Shown here: positions 33,386 through 46,360 of the stretch, piece by piece | Layout: each line of letters starts with the position of its first letter | How positions within the stretch are numbered: the stretch's first letter is position 1 | NCBI GenBank assembly: GCA_947579605.1 | Contig: OX388314.1 | Coordinates: 7,936,001-8,000,000, forward strand | Length of the DNA stretch: 64,000 nucleotides | DNA from: Athripsodes cinereus | Taxonomy: Eukaryota; Arthropoda; Insecta; Trichoptera; Leptoceridae | Direction: 5' to 3' | Notes under the pieces: model-generated | What the model was told of the DNA's origin: nothing | Databases searched by the model: none | What the model saw: the letters and a program-made list of their open reading frames with translations, nothing else | Translations under genes and position numbers: made by a program

Positions 33386-34729
33386 TATCTGTATCTACTG
33401 TATCACGTCATCGTGTATCTACCGATCATAAAAACTAATCGTAAAAAATACTCCCATATAATAACTTCTTCTATGATAAACTAAACTCAAAGCTGTGTTA
33501 ACAGTTAGATATCCGATTTTTCGATTTAGGATCTGGCTAGATATCCATTATCCGGTATGCATTTCATCACTAGTAATAATTATTGTCAGCCATTGACTGA
33601 TAGTACGAATAAGAAGAGCAGATGATGATATAATGGCGAATCAATTACTATTGAATGTTGGTATGTATATATATTATATTCGTAGTTTCATTGTGGATGA
33701 GTTTACTACATTAATGTCTGAACGGAGTAATCGTCATCATCTTATCACGATTCATATAGCGAATCAACTCATTCAAGAATAAAAATAATATTACTTAATG
33801 GCATAATGTGTTATGTCAGAATGATGTACATAGCTTTCCAAACACTCAACATTCTTATATTCAATCCATATTATTAATGTTAAATCCAATATTGAAGACA
33901 ATTAATCATCTCAAGTGAAGAATCAGAAAATGTAAAGAGAATTGGATTTTTGCATTTTAATTTATGTACCTAGTAATAATTTATCTCGTCTTTTACTTTT
34001 ATCTTTCTTTCAATTACTTGAGGGTAGAAGAAATTCTTAACTGGAATCTGAAAGAACTATATAAGTGCTAGAATTATTAGACATTTACTGTTGAAGTCTC
34101 AAAAATTCAATCATTATCAAAGCAAAGCTTTGCAAGGGCGTTTAGCGTTTTGCACGCCCTCTTCCATACTACTTTCTAAAAAAAAATATGCGACTACTAA
34201 ATAAGTTATTAGCAATTTCAAATATATAATATTATGTACTTTGAACTTGCTCAGCAAAAAATTTGAGAGATAAAGATAACATTGAAACATAATACACGAT
34301 CACATCATAAATATGAAAATCTATATCATTTATGTACCTACGGGCATATTTAATTCAATTTCTATACTCTCATACCTTAATTGAGGTGACTACATGAACC
34401 CATAGACCCTTTTTTTGGAGAATGCAGAAATTAATTATATTAAATCTTGTCCATGTTAATTTTATTGATACATCTTGAATTTTACGCTAATGCTTGAAGG
34501 GTAGATATTTTTTTTTAGGATTTCCGTTTCAACGTTAGTTGCAAATGTTTTTACTAACGTTTGATTTACTGTCATATTATGTAAATAATATTGAAGGAAA
34601 CAAAATTAAAAACGCCGAATATCAAAACGTCATTTTGTCTCATGGGGCCTTGTTCTAACTACAGTCTTAATTATATTATATTGCTGCTTTGAGACTGATA
34701 TGCATCTATGAAAGATGTCTTCTTCTTAA

Positions 34730-35060
34730 GCTTTAGTTAGGACTGCGTCCTGTTGTTCTCGGAGCCTGCTCCTGGAAGGCGGATGCCCAGCTCTCCCTCT
34801 ATCGTTTTGGGTGGTCTTCCTAGGGTTCGGTTTCCTGTTATACTCGTCTGCTGCTATCTTTACCACTCGATCCGAACTCGTTCTTCCCACATGATCTCTC
34901 CAAAAACGTCTTCATGCTCTTCCCCATCGCACAACATCTTTGACATTATAGATTCTCCTTATTTCTGAGTATCTTACCCTGTTACGAAGAATTACACCTG
35001 CGATGGGTCGTAGAGTTTTCATCTCAGCGGTTCTAAGAAAGCTTTTTGAAAGATATATGA
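34730..35060 (-). pseudogene. Reverse transcriptase 3' region, decayed
   Basis: + strand TTTGGGTGGTCTTCCTAGGG, CACATGATCTCTCCAAAAAC and ACCTGCGATGGGTCGTAGAG followed by TTTTCATCTC are hallmarks of the antisense of insect endonuclease-RT C-termini (minus: GRPPKTI near 34797-34815; MKTLRPIAG near 35000-35020). Several stops and shifts break the frame. Confidence 0.6.
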
Positions 35061-36748
35061 TTGTATTCATTTGCAGGTATATTTTCAAATACTTACATTT
35101 AGAGAATCACTGCATTGATTACTATGTAGATGAGTATATCAGATAAGATTCGAATAAGAATAATTACCTCTATCGATGTTACTGGTGTATATTTGGCCGT
35201 TAGAATTTGATCCGCTGTTATATTTTTTCAATCGACATGTAGTTGTCTATGAGTCTAGGATTTTGTTCGATGAAGACTATGAGAATTATTGATTCATGGG
35301 ATCGATTAAAATTAATAACATGATTGAATAGAATTTATATTTCGTAAATCAATCCAGTTATAAGGATTAATACTCGTTATTACCAAAATATATGAGTGGC
35401 TTTGTATCAAATTTAATTACACACTTGAGTTGATTTTACACTATTTTTCACGTAGAATTCAACTGTTTTGGGAAGTGCAGTTTTTCAGAATCCACCCCAC
35501 AGAATATTTTTTGCATATCAACTTTCTTTGTTTATTCCTAATGAGTATTCATGAAGGAATTTCAAAAGACATATATTAAGAAAATGTTTCAATTTCTTAA
35601 AAAAAATATTTTTGTAAAAAACGTAGTTAGCAAATGCTTTGTATGTATCAGTCACGGCGATGCAAACTTGCAAATCAACAGTCAATAAACGTACATAAAC
35701 TTTTGTTGACACTGCAAAACTAATTACTTCTTTTGTCTATTTTTAAATCCTAGATTCTTATTTTATATTTCTATTGAATCTACAAACATATGAATTAACA
35801 AGGGAATCATTACGCCTTGGGACATTTTTTTATAAAAGAATATTGCTTACTTTTAAAAATATCATATCTTTACCTTCCAAATTTCAATTTCATAATGTTA
35901 TGTTATAATGTTACTATTAATTTTTCTAGTCTATGATACGCCATGCTTGTGGTTTACAATAATACTAAATAATTTATAAAACATCAATCAAGCCCCAGTT
36001 ACATGCGGCCATCCCATTATGATGCTATTTGTGAGCAATTATAAGACAATGGAGTACTATTATTTAAGTATCACAATAATAAAAAAAACCTTCAATTCAC
36101 TATAGAATGAATCTATATTATTATATCAACCACTTCATAGGTATACTCGAGAGCTATACCGAATTTAAAGTGTTATAGATTATCTATTTGATACTGTGTT
36201 GAAGAACTTAGATGACTTGACAAAATATTCCTTTATAGAGATGAATGTAGGTATAGGTATATATTGTGTGAACTCGATCATTTATTTATTTATTGATCAC
36301 TGGAACTGGCAACTAAATTTGATATTATAACCAATTAAATTGATGCAACATCTATGCTACAAACCAATACCCATTCACCTATGTTGCCGATCTTCTAAAT
36401 TCGATTTATTTTCACTCGTAAACATATTCAAACAAGCCAATGCGTCCAGGAGTTTTCTGCTTTGCATAGTTATGTATCAGCTCAAACACAATTTAAATTT
36501 AAATCATTGGACTTTTTATTTTGCAATTCAAAATTATTACTTGTTAAATTCATAAAATAAGTGGAACTCTACCTGGTTTTTACATGGCGACAAATCAAAA
36601 ATAATGTGAGGTATTTAACGTCATTTCTTATCTTTGTTATCATACCTCAACCTTGTGGACTTAGTGGAATATAACAAAGTGTTAAATTATGGATACAAGC
36701 TGAGTAGGATAATGCATTGTCTGTGTTTTGTGATTTTTTTTTATATAT
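35061..36748. other. Anonymous AT-rich stretch
   Basis: No gene or element supported. Confidence 0.5.
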
Positions 36749-37017
36749 CACTGAGAAAAATACTCACAACGAATCATTGGTACGTAATATAAGATTAAGA
36801 CCAGAGATATTACATACGATTCATTAGTACAAATCTATAATATTAACTTTTCGCAAACAAATCATAGGTAAATTTACCAACGACTTGTTTGCGATAAGTT
36901 AATATTATGTGTAGATTCGTACTAATGAATCGTTTGTTCTATCTCTGGTCCTAATCTGATACGTACCAACGATTCGTTGTGAAATTTCGTTAGTATTTTT
37001 CTCAGTGTATTTCTGTT
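36749..37017. mobile_element. Near-palindromic MITE, 269 bp
   Basis: CACTGAGAAAAATACTCACA at the left and CTTAGTATTTTTCTCAGTG-type sequence (…CGTTAGTATTTTTCTCAGTG) at the right are inverted copies, and the symmetry continues almost to the centre: GGACCAGAGAT, CGATTCATTAGTAC and TTAATATTA occur in both arms. TAT flanks both ends (36746-36748 and 37018-37020), a possible 3-base duplication or TA plus one chance base. No coding. The RNA would fold into one long hairpin. Confidence 0.85.
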
Positions 37018-37769
37018 CGTATGTTTATTCAAATGTTTTATAATCCGAATAAATAAATAAATAAATATCACAAATAATTAAATCATACAACTTTTCAGCA
37101 TACACTTCAAAATTGTAGGCATAAAACACATACACCACCAGCATAAAACCATTAAACCAGCATAAAAGTTTGCTGCCTGGAGGTAATATTATTATTTTTC
37201 ATACTCGAAATATATTTTAAAGTATCTAACAGTTTTATTGCAATAATTCACATGTACTTATTATTGTCCTATTTGCGTGATATTATTCTGTTAATATTCG
37301 TGGCATTTTAGTGTTACTATTACTTACAAAATATCAATTTAAATAATTATAATAATTTGTTATTATTAACAGTACGTGATATGGTAACAGTTACTTATAC
37401 TCGCAACTTCATCATATGAGTGAAATATCATCTCAAGTAGTCAGGTATTTATTACGAATATATAGAAGTGTAAGTCATTATTATTAGAACAATAATTATT
37501 ATAATTCGGTATTAAAAACAAAATGCTATTATTCTTGAAGATGCTGTATACTTACCTAAATATTATTCTACACATTATTGTAAAGTACCTTCCTCTTATA
37601 ATGATTACGTAATTATTATATTATGGATACTGGTTTTTAAATGTTACCTACTATTATTTTAGAGTCATGCTGTTATATTTTTTCACACATTATGTAAGTA
37701 GGTACTTAAATGTATATAAAATTGGATACTCTTATAGATATGAATTATTTTCTCGAGTATTTGTCTTAT

Positions 37770-38155
37770 ATATAACATAACATAACATGTTTAGACAATA
37801 TCCCGTGGAGCACCCGGTAAAGAATTGGACTCCCACTCTTCTCCATAAGTTTTCGAGTGTACTGTAAAAGGCAGGTGTTCGAAAAAATAAGACATTTTAC
37901 ATCTCAAATTCATCATCCTGAATGTCTTAATTTTATATTGGCACGGAGAAGACAGCTTGCATGTTTTATATGCAGCTGGTCTGCTGGCTACCCCACTTGT
38001 GGGATATGCCGTGATGGTATAGTAGTAGTAGTAGTAGTTTAGACAATTCACACATACCGAGCTAGTCCCAAACTAAGATATGAATCTTGTATTATACATG
38101 ACGATACACATATATACAATGCACTGAACACATATACATGTAACACCCAGACCCA
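37770..38155 (-). mobile_element. SINE-B tail copy, interrupted by SINE-A
   Basis: Right piece 38038-38155 (minus) carries GTCTGGGTGTTACATGTATA, AGACTCATATC-type GATTCATATCTTAG and GGACTAGCTCGGTATGTGTG. Left piece 37770-37799 is its (TTATG)n 3' tail (CATAACATAACATG on +). The same tail follows the copy at 54700-54965. Confidence 0.8.
37800..38037 (+). mobile_element. SINE-A reference copy with target duplication
   Basis: 238 bases from ATCCCGTGGAGCACCCGGTA to the (TAG)n tail at 38022-38037, flanked by a perfect 10-base direct repeat TTTAGACAAT (37790-37799 and 38038-38047). GGTAAAGAATTGGACTCC and GCAGGTGTTCGAA may be decayed box A and box B of a tRNA head, but this is weak. The 3' half contains GGCACGGAGAAGACAGCTTG and CCCCACTTGTGGGATATGCC. 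It encodes no protein. The clean duplication shows these are the true ends of the family. Confidence 0.9.
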
Positions 38156-38438
38156 AACAACAATATCAAACATCTATTTTTGTTTTGACACAACATTTTG
38201 TCTAATATAGGTACCTATATTTAATGCTGCTTTTCATTTTAAATTAATTTATCACTGGTCCTTCCCTTCTTTTTTACCATAAAGCACTTGACATTGGGTG
38301 AAATATGTTTAAAGTTCCCAATAAGTGTCATACTGCTTCAGAAAATGATGATATCCTTCTCATTAGTGGCATTAGTTGTCCTTGATTTGTCATGCTACTT
38401 TTATTCAGTATATTATGAAATTGTACGATGGTGTAGAT

Positions 38439-38777
38439 CAGTGTTTCCCAACCTTCTTCTCGTCGCGAACCAAAAGCAATATCCAACAGAATTTGGCGAA
38501 CCCCCTATGTAGTCGTTAATGATAGGCAAAAAAACAATAAAATTTTCTTTATATGCTGCATAAGGTATAGACAGTATGCATACGTTCGAAACAACAGCGT
38601 GCAATCTGCATTGTATTTGGTGTGCTTTTTTTTATTCTTTTTGTGTTTTTGTTTTTTTTTCCTTTTATTTTTCTTGGACCATTTAAAATCCCGCCATTAC
38701 GCTATTATTTTCGCGAACCCCCTTTGTAGACATAGCGAACCCCCAGGGGTTCGCGAACCACCGGTTGGGAAACACTG
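38439..38777. mobile_element. hAT-type MITE, 339 bp
   Basis: TIRs CAGTGTTTCCCAACC and (inverted) CAGTGTTTCCCAACCGG, with a perfect 8-base duplication GTGTAGAT at 38431-38438 and 38778-38785, both diagnostic of the hAT superfamily. GCGAACC/GGTTCGCGAACC motifs recur near both ends (CGCGAACCAAAAG; CGAACCCCC). No transposase domain. Confidence 0.95.
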
Positions 38778-40744
38778 GTGTAGATGAATAAAAGACGTAA
38801 TTCATTGTGCGCAAATTTATGTTCAACTTTCGTTAAATCTTTAACATTTTATATGATTTCAAATCATTATAATAGTTATGAGTACCTATTATAGTACGCT
38901 TCCATTGAATGCTATAAAAACCGCTTACAATTCAATGCAACATTATATTAACAATATCAATTGAATGTGAACAAGCCTTGTTTGGTGGGTGTCGCTATTT
39001 TCATAATATCGCTGTTGTGTGATTGTTCTCTCTGTCAAAACACTTGATTGTAAAGAAGATAATAAAAATATTTCATTAAACTGTTGTAAATCATTCGAGA
39101 AACAATGTCATAATCTCTCTATATTAACATCACAGTGTCTACCACAAGCGGGGTGGCTAATTTACTTACACACGTTTAGTAATTGTTATCGTACCATAAA
39201 AGAAAGGCATTTATTATGGTTGGCATTCTTCATTGCTGAAATGGAGACACAAAATTTATTTGTTATAAAGGATGTTTTACAAATATTTACCTCTTACACG
39301 GCACTCAAAAACTATGATGGTCAAAGTCTTAAGATAATCTCACCATTGCGGTCTCTTCTAATTGTTTTTATTTTATCCCTAGAAACACAATAATCCAAAA
39401 CATATTATTATATTCAGTCCATCATTTTGGATTATCGCATGTATGTATCTTGAATAATTATATGCAATTTGTGCAATCACATTCCTTCTTTCTACACAGC
39501 GAAACTAACTAGTCCTCATAATAATTATATTGAGTATCCAGGTAACGACAACAATATGTTCGTCAGAACAATCGAGACAATATGATAATAAATATATCAA
39601 AATTTCACTTTAATCACTTAACAGACAATAATAATTACCCACCGCTTCATTCAAAAGTAAAATGAATAACACATAATACCTATAATATATTTCATATTGT
39701 GTAGAGTTTTCTATAGTGGATCATATTATTAGCAAAATCTTATTACGATGGCATTCAAAGTATCACAGGCATTGTTGCGGAATTCCAATTAAAATTCAAT
39801 ATCATCAAGTGTAACCAAACTATTAAAAATGTATTGACTCGTGCGTATTTTATTATTTAAGTCGTTTAGTGGGACTAACATAATATGGATTCAAAACATT
39901 TATACGGCCAAAACTATAAACCCATTATATTTTGTGTCATATTTATAATAAATGTAAGAAATGTCTTATTAATGCATTTTGCAATGCAACTGGATTCAAA
40001 GTGCATTTTGTTTTTATTTTATTTTGTATATTTAAAAAAAAATCTAGTTTATGTTAATTTAATGGCTGTCCTCAAAACATCACTCTCGTCTAATGCATTT
40101 TTAATTTGAATTATTTAAATTTCACTGTTTTCTCTTTTTATTATGGGCATCAATGTCTCACAGACAGGTGTACATTTAAATAATGAAAAGACGTGTCATT
40201 AAACCAGGTAAACTATAAAGAACTGATCACAATGATAAGAATTACTAATGATAGAGATTAATTATTTATTCATTACATTGATTATTAACACCGATTCTTT
40301 CGCAAGAACGTCATTGTTTGGAACATCCGCCAGTTGACAAATCCGTGATTTATTACCTTATCTGTCCTGTTAATCAATTTTATATCACTATTATTTCATC
40401 AAATTAATCCGACCTTGTTATTTAGGTCTCATATCCGCAACAGATCCGATAAAATGTAATAATATATTAAATACATAGCTGATATAATATGTAGGTATAA
40501 ATGGCAATAATCGCCACTGTGCTAAATTTTCATTTTGAAATGATTCTTTTAATTTCTTTTTTCAAAAACTTAGTAGTATAAAATATCACTACAACAATAA
40601 TTTCAGTAGACATAATTAAGTGGCTTTGTTGATGGCAAGAGCATCTCAAAATATAAAATGAATTCATATATCTTTCATCAATCTTTTAAATATAGAATCC
40701 TGCTCCACTAAAGTTCAAATGAACTAAATAGACTCCACCTAAGA
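38778..40744. other. Anonymous stretch with one unassigned open frame
   Basis: The longest frame is 39019-39393 (+, 124 codons, about 7 Cys). It has no signal peptide I trust, no recognised domain and no splice context; composition is only slightly less AT-biased than the surroundings. I do not call it a gene, but it is the best anonymous frame in the window. Confidence 0.35.
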
Positions 40745-41165
40745 CAAGTGATTAGCTGAAAGGGATTAGTTGGAAGAGATCGCGCCTTTGCGGTAAACTC
40801 TCCCTCTGTATATTGGTTATATTTAATTTGAATGTATACCTTTTATGTAATAATTGTTTGTTATCAATTGTTGAATTAATAATCAACGGATATTTTGGTC
40901 CAATAAATTAAAGCCACGATTGGATTTTTACAAAATTTATTTAGATTTTATTTAGAAGGAACAAGCACACAGTATAGATTACAACATTTCAAAGCGGATA
41001 TGATCAAAGAGAAAGAAAACTAATATGGCCGCCCCTTCTATACCTTTTTAGACGCGAGTGTTGTCCGACTGAGAAACCAGTGTTGATAGCACCCACGTCT
41101 ATGGTAAATTATTAAATTTAACATCAATTTACAGTAAAGAATGAATAAATAAATAAAATAAATAA
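40745..41165 (+). repeat. Retrotransposon 3' UTR with internal insertion
   Basis: GTTGGAAGAGATCGCGCCTT, CTCCCTCTGTATATTGGTTA, AATGTATACCTTTTATGTAA are the proximal part. ATCAATTTACAGTAAAGAAT followed by (AAAT)n is the end. About 235 bases between (roughly 40880-41115, holding GCCACGATTGGATTTTTACA and GGCCGCCCCTTCTATACC) are absent from the compact 62823 copy, so something inserted there. Confidence 0.7.
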
Positions 41166-41417
41166 GTGATTAGTCATCGATCAAAATGTATTAGGAGTTT
41201 GTTTTTACATAATGAAAAAGACAAAAATGTCATATATGATTTGATTTCATCAATGGTTTATCGATTCCTAATTATTATACATAGGTACGCGTTTAGTAAT
41301 TTTTTTTTTTTTTTATATATTTTATTACACCAATAAATAACAAATCTATACATATTTTCATTGATGTTGCCCAACTAGGTACCTATAACCTGTAATAAGA
41401 CGAATATGTTTTTTCTC

Positions 41418-41510
41418 CGTGGAGCTTTCGGCAGAAATTGGTCTCCCAATTTTTTTCTGTTTTCTAGTATGCTGTAAAACATAGATATTCGTAAAACTTC
41501 ATATACCTAT
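41418..41510 (+). repeat. SINE-A 5' fragment
   Basis: CTCCGTGGAGCTTTCGGCAG, AAATTGGTCTCCCAATTT and CTAGTATGCTGTAAAACATA follow the family 5' half; the 3' half is missing. Confidence 0.55.
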
Positions 41511-42609
41511 AAGACAGTAAATATTTTCATTTCAGTAATGATGTGTGCATTTATTAACTGTAAGTTTATTTTCTGGATGAAAATGCGATACGTGATTGTA
41601 TCATACTTGATACATATTAAACTTCCTGTAGGCTTATTCCCTCACATATAATATCTTTAATACCGCATAAATAAAGGGTGGATAATATTTATTATATTTG
41701 TTTGAGCACAATATTATAATGTTATGAATATATTTTATGAACATAGCAATTTTGTGTTGTCATGTCCCATAAAATGATGCATGGGAATAGAATGTGCTGG
41801 TTATTCTGAGCTTGTTATTTTAACGACTAACTTGTGAGCAATTATTATTACTAGTGTTATTTCACTCGGCTTCGTTCAGGAAAGAATCATCAAATAATCC
41901 CCTCCTTTACACAAGTTTACTTTTTAAGGAGGGTAAACAGTAGAATACAAGATCTCTTAACATATTTTAATAGGGTTATGTTTAATGTTCTTGTGGTATT
42001 ATGTTCAATAAATTGTTTGTTTAAATAAATAAAAAATAAATAAACAAATTATCATTATTTTGCAGGAAACGTAGGTACCTACTGTACGATGAACGTCCAA
42101 ATATGACAAAAAAATTTAAAAACCTGGCTAAATAATCCCAATGTTTTTGACAGATCTATTATAACCTGATGATTGACCTAACACTTGAATTTAGTACGTC
42201 TCTTTAAGAGATGTACATATTTTGGATATTATGCATCAAGACAATAACTTAATTTTTAATCTCTAAATGTTTTTTCTACTATATTGTTTATTATTCAGTG
42301 AGACGTCTTTCGTCGTATAACACGATACATTTTGATTTCATTATGGAATTTTACTACTTAAACACCGACATAGTGAATTGATTTATATTCACCAAATTGA
42401 AACAAATAAGGTTTGTGTTGTCAAAACATGCAACAAAATTTTTTTAATTCCCATACAATTACGTGGTACTCGTATTATAAAAACTGTAATACCCTTGTCA
42501 ATGTATAAGATATTGATTATCTTTTTAGCTTAAAACTAGTCCAAAGGTTGAGATTCTGTGAAGAGTTTATTACTTTGCTCCCTAGCGTCTAATTAACTAA
42601 CTTACTAAC
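41511..42609. other. Anonymous AT-rich stretch
   Basis: No gene or element supported. A near-palindrome ATAAATTGTTTGTTTA / TAAACAAATTAT lies at 42008-42052. Confidence 0.5.
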
Positions 42610-42790
42610 TATATCATCACAGAACAACCCAAAAATGAGGTTGCCAGCAAACCAGCTGCATTCAATAAACATGCAAAGTGTTCTCTCCGTGTTAACAAAA
42701 CATTTAGACGTTCAGGATAGGTAGCAAACTCATCGCTGAATTTAAAATGTAAAATATCTTTATTTTTTCGAACTCCTCCTTTTAAAGACA
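42610..42790 (-). repeat. SINE-A copy, diverged
   Basis: Minus reading: AAAGGAGGAGTTCGAAAAAA, CAGCGATGAGTTTGCTACC, GGAGAGAACACTTTGCATGT, GCTGGTTTGCTGGCAACC, matching the family order. A 60-codon frame across it is spurious. Confidence 0.75.
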
Positions 42791-43839
42791 ATCGAAAATT
42801 TCTCGCCTAATTACTTCGTCCATAAAGTACTTACATAATAATTATATACATGCTTACGAACGGACTAAAATATCTGTATAATTATTATTAACACAAATAG
42901 GTAAATATATGAAGTAATACCTTGAGAAGGAATGGTGCAGTGATGCTCATAAAATATAATTTATTATTAAGAATTTGTGTGGTAATAATTGTAACAACAC
43001 TATAAACTATGACATGTGAAAGAAAATATATCTTCGGAAATTATAGAAGTCCAGACTATTTCCATAAAAAAGAGGAAATAATTTTTATTTCAGTGTATGT
43101 AACAACTTCTTTATTATTATTTTTTGTATATTATTTTACAAGTCTTTTTCGTCGCGTTAGATTTTTGGGCTCATTTTAATTTTTCAGTTCGTTCTTTTGA
43201 ACGGAAGAGATCGCGCTTTTGAGAACACACTTATACAATCATTATCACATAGATATACATAATCTACTTAGAAAAACAAACAGTATATAAAATAATATTC
43301 CTTCGTTCGTAGGTTGTCACGCTATTTCTGTATTCTTATACTTTCATTCTGAAACCTTATGTTTCGTGCAATGTATTATTATCCTGGATGATATAAAACA
43401 CAATTTTCTCATTACTACCTTTTTGTACAAGTATTTTCACTGAATTTATTACATAATCTTACTCTGAAACATGAAACCTGATATTCATTTGTCCCATACT
43501 AGTAGATTCACACCGCTAAATTTTTATGCACCACTACAATGGACACCTTTTATTTGTGCAAAATACAATATTTAATACAGTATATATTATAACAGTGAAC
43601 GATTGTTTTATTAAGATTATTTAAGACATATTTATCTCGCTGTTTTTTTTTCTTTTTTTCTTGAATTTCCTTTTTTTTTTCCTTTTTCCTGCTGAATTCA
43701 CCTTGGCCAAAAGCTGTTATGGTCTTAGTGTAGGGTGACATTTTTAGGATGATAATGATATAATATTATGGAAATACACTCCTTAAATCTAGAGTAAATT
43801 AACATCTAGAATCTATTTATAATCCTATCGATTGAGGAA
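42791..43839. other. Anonymous stretch, 5' flank of the LTR element
   Basis: ACGGAAGAGATCGCGCTTTT (43200-43220, +) is a scrap of the retrotransposon 3' UTR family. A T/C-rich tract spans 43643-43690. Otherwise featureless. Confidence 0.5.
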
Positions 43840-46360
43840 TGCTACGCATTAAATAATCGCTGCGGAAAAGTTCATACTGGCTAATGTTCCTACAGTCATT
43901 TGTTGTCTGTGAGTCACTCGTAATAATAATTGGACGTTATGAATATCATATCCTTAACACGTGTTTCTCTAACCTTGTACGCCAAACGTATGATTTTGTC
44001 GATGCGCCAAAAACGACGGTTGAAGAAAACGGTCGACACAACGAGAGGTCCTCGCGTCGCTTGCAAGCAAATTCAGTTACCCGCAAATCATGGCATAGGT
44101 CGGACGAAAGAAGGGTTTGTCCCTTCCCGCCTTAGTCGCGAACAGCGATGTGCGTAACTCCGACACAATAATAATACTAACAATAATTATTTAATAGTAC
44201 TTAACTTCGTAATGTGATAAACAAGTGTGTTGCCCTCTGTTGTACGTAAAACAATTCTTATTGTGTGTCGTTAATAATGTACTTTAAATATCTGTGTTAG
44301 TTTTACGTGCGCGACCAATCATACCGCCAATATCAAGGAACAATAATAACGATTAATAATTAATAGTAATTAATAAACAGAATAATGTTATAGACAAGCT
44401 TATATTCTATTCGAGATATATATAGACTACGATTCTAATGGTGATAATGATATATTTGGAAGTTTTGAGTATAATAATATATGTTGGTTTTGGGCGTGTT
44501 TTTGCTGTTGCCGCCATTATTCATAACCGTGTGAAATTAGATAATCCATTGTTTCTGAACAAATACTCTATGTTAGGAATCATGAACAATCCCATAAACT
44601 GTTCTTTCTACTTTCTCAGTATTGTGAATATGATTGAAATTGCGAATGTGTATCTAAATCTTCAGCGTGTACAGCTTCACCTCGGATAGTCAGTATATCG
44701 CGTAGCGGTGATTTACCGATATAACTCGCATTACAATGTGAACTGTGTAATCCTCTAGTAACTTCTCCGGTCCATACCCTTGTCAAAAGAGTGATTAAAA
44801 GACTAGCTGAGTATTTCTGAAAGGACTATTGAAATAGTGACACCTTCTGCCTTTTACACTGAGGATATTGTAGGAGCGTATAAGATATCCCATGTCTCTT
44901 GAGAAGTAGTGATCTCTTCCGTCTTGAGGACAGGATCTATCAGATTCTGACACCACCACACCCCTGTACGTCTTTGAGTATAACCAGCGACCACCATAGA
45001 AGCATCAGGGTATGTTTCTTTCACGATCCTGCCATCTTCCGTCTATGAGTGCAAAATACGTCATCAATAACATACTCGTCTTTGTGTTATTCTTCTCCTG
45101 ATCGCCTGTCTATCTGTAAGTGACTATATTACTACTGTATATGGTATATATAATGATACTTTTTTCATAACTGAGTTCATATTATCATTGAACTATCTAT
45201 ATATTAATTTTCCGTTGTGTAATAATTTAAGATTTTGAGTTTGAATGAAGAATGAATGATTCCAATTAAATATTTATAAATCACATGATAAATCAGGTAT
45301 TGATTTATATTGATAATACCAAGGATGGTGTATTTGATAATTACCATTGTTTGTTTTATTGTCTCAATCCGAATATGGTGTAACTTTCATAGCTTTGCAT
45401 ATTGAGCGGAATATTATTCCCTATAAACTTACTTTGAAAATAACTGTCTTGTTATGTAATATATATTTGCACAATAAATGTGAATCACTTATCATACGTT
45501 ATCTTTCTGTTGAAATCCATTTTATATATACCTACAAGTAGATCCAATACTCTTAATCATGTCAAAGTACATCTCTTCGCCTCCTTGTATATAATCTTCC
45601 AATAACCTAGTTTATATTTGGAGTAGATAAGACGACAAGGTTCGAATCCTTGACCAACCAATGGATAAAGGACCATATTATTTCACTATGAAAGCAACAA
45701 GGAGCTAAATGAATGGCTCCATTGATGGAAATAAAATATCCACTTAATAAGAAGGATATGATGTACTTATGATAATCTTTGTTCCACTTGATATAAATTT
45801 TGATCGTTTACTTGGAAATATTTATCTATAATTCTACTCAAGGAAAGATATAAGTAGAATCTTTACCATGTAAAGTATGCTATCAGAAGAAACATTATTG
45901 CATAAATGACCTAAGTATTCTGTAATGATATGATGACCATAAGAAAATGATGAAACCGAAGGATAAAGAATTCTCTGAACTTTACGTAAGTATAATATGT
46001 ATAATTGAAGTATGTACCTGTCACCCACACACAATGCATTCCCCTTGTACAGACCAAATAGAATCATCCCTAGACATGAACTTGAGCCAATATATTAATC
46101 TGTTTTACTTGCAAATATAATTGTAACTTTCTCTATATAATATAATTAATTTTCTATGTGTTTCGCTTACGTACATTGCAAAATGTATGTAGCGAAGCTG
46201 GGGGTTACGAGCCAATATATATACTTTTCTTATGTACTATTCATGTAAATTCATTTTCTTGATAATATAGAATTCATTTCTTTAAATGTTATTGATAATT
46301 TCTCTTTAGATAATATGTATGAATATGGTGCGATCGTCCCAGTGGGACGATATCGTATCA
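43840..46360 (+). repeat. 5' LTR, 2521 bp
   Basis: Nearly identical to 49806-52331. The first third is relatively GC-rich (CGGTCGACACAACGAGAGGT, CCTTCCCGCCTTAGTCGCGA). It ends in a perfect 9-bp stem ATCGTCCCA/TGGGACGAT (46333-46351) just before GTATCA (46355-46360). It carries small open frames (83, 75, 77 codons) that recur in the other copy and look non-coding. Confidence 0.85.

Noticed and set aside
39019..39393. 124-codon frame, Cys-containing
   Set aside because: No domain, signal peptide or splice context; kept only as a remark in the anonymous stretch.
43884..44157. 83- and 75-codon frames duplicated at 49850-50123
   Set aside because: Duplication is explained by the LTR pair; the two overlapping frames match nothing known and lie in LTR sequence.
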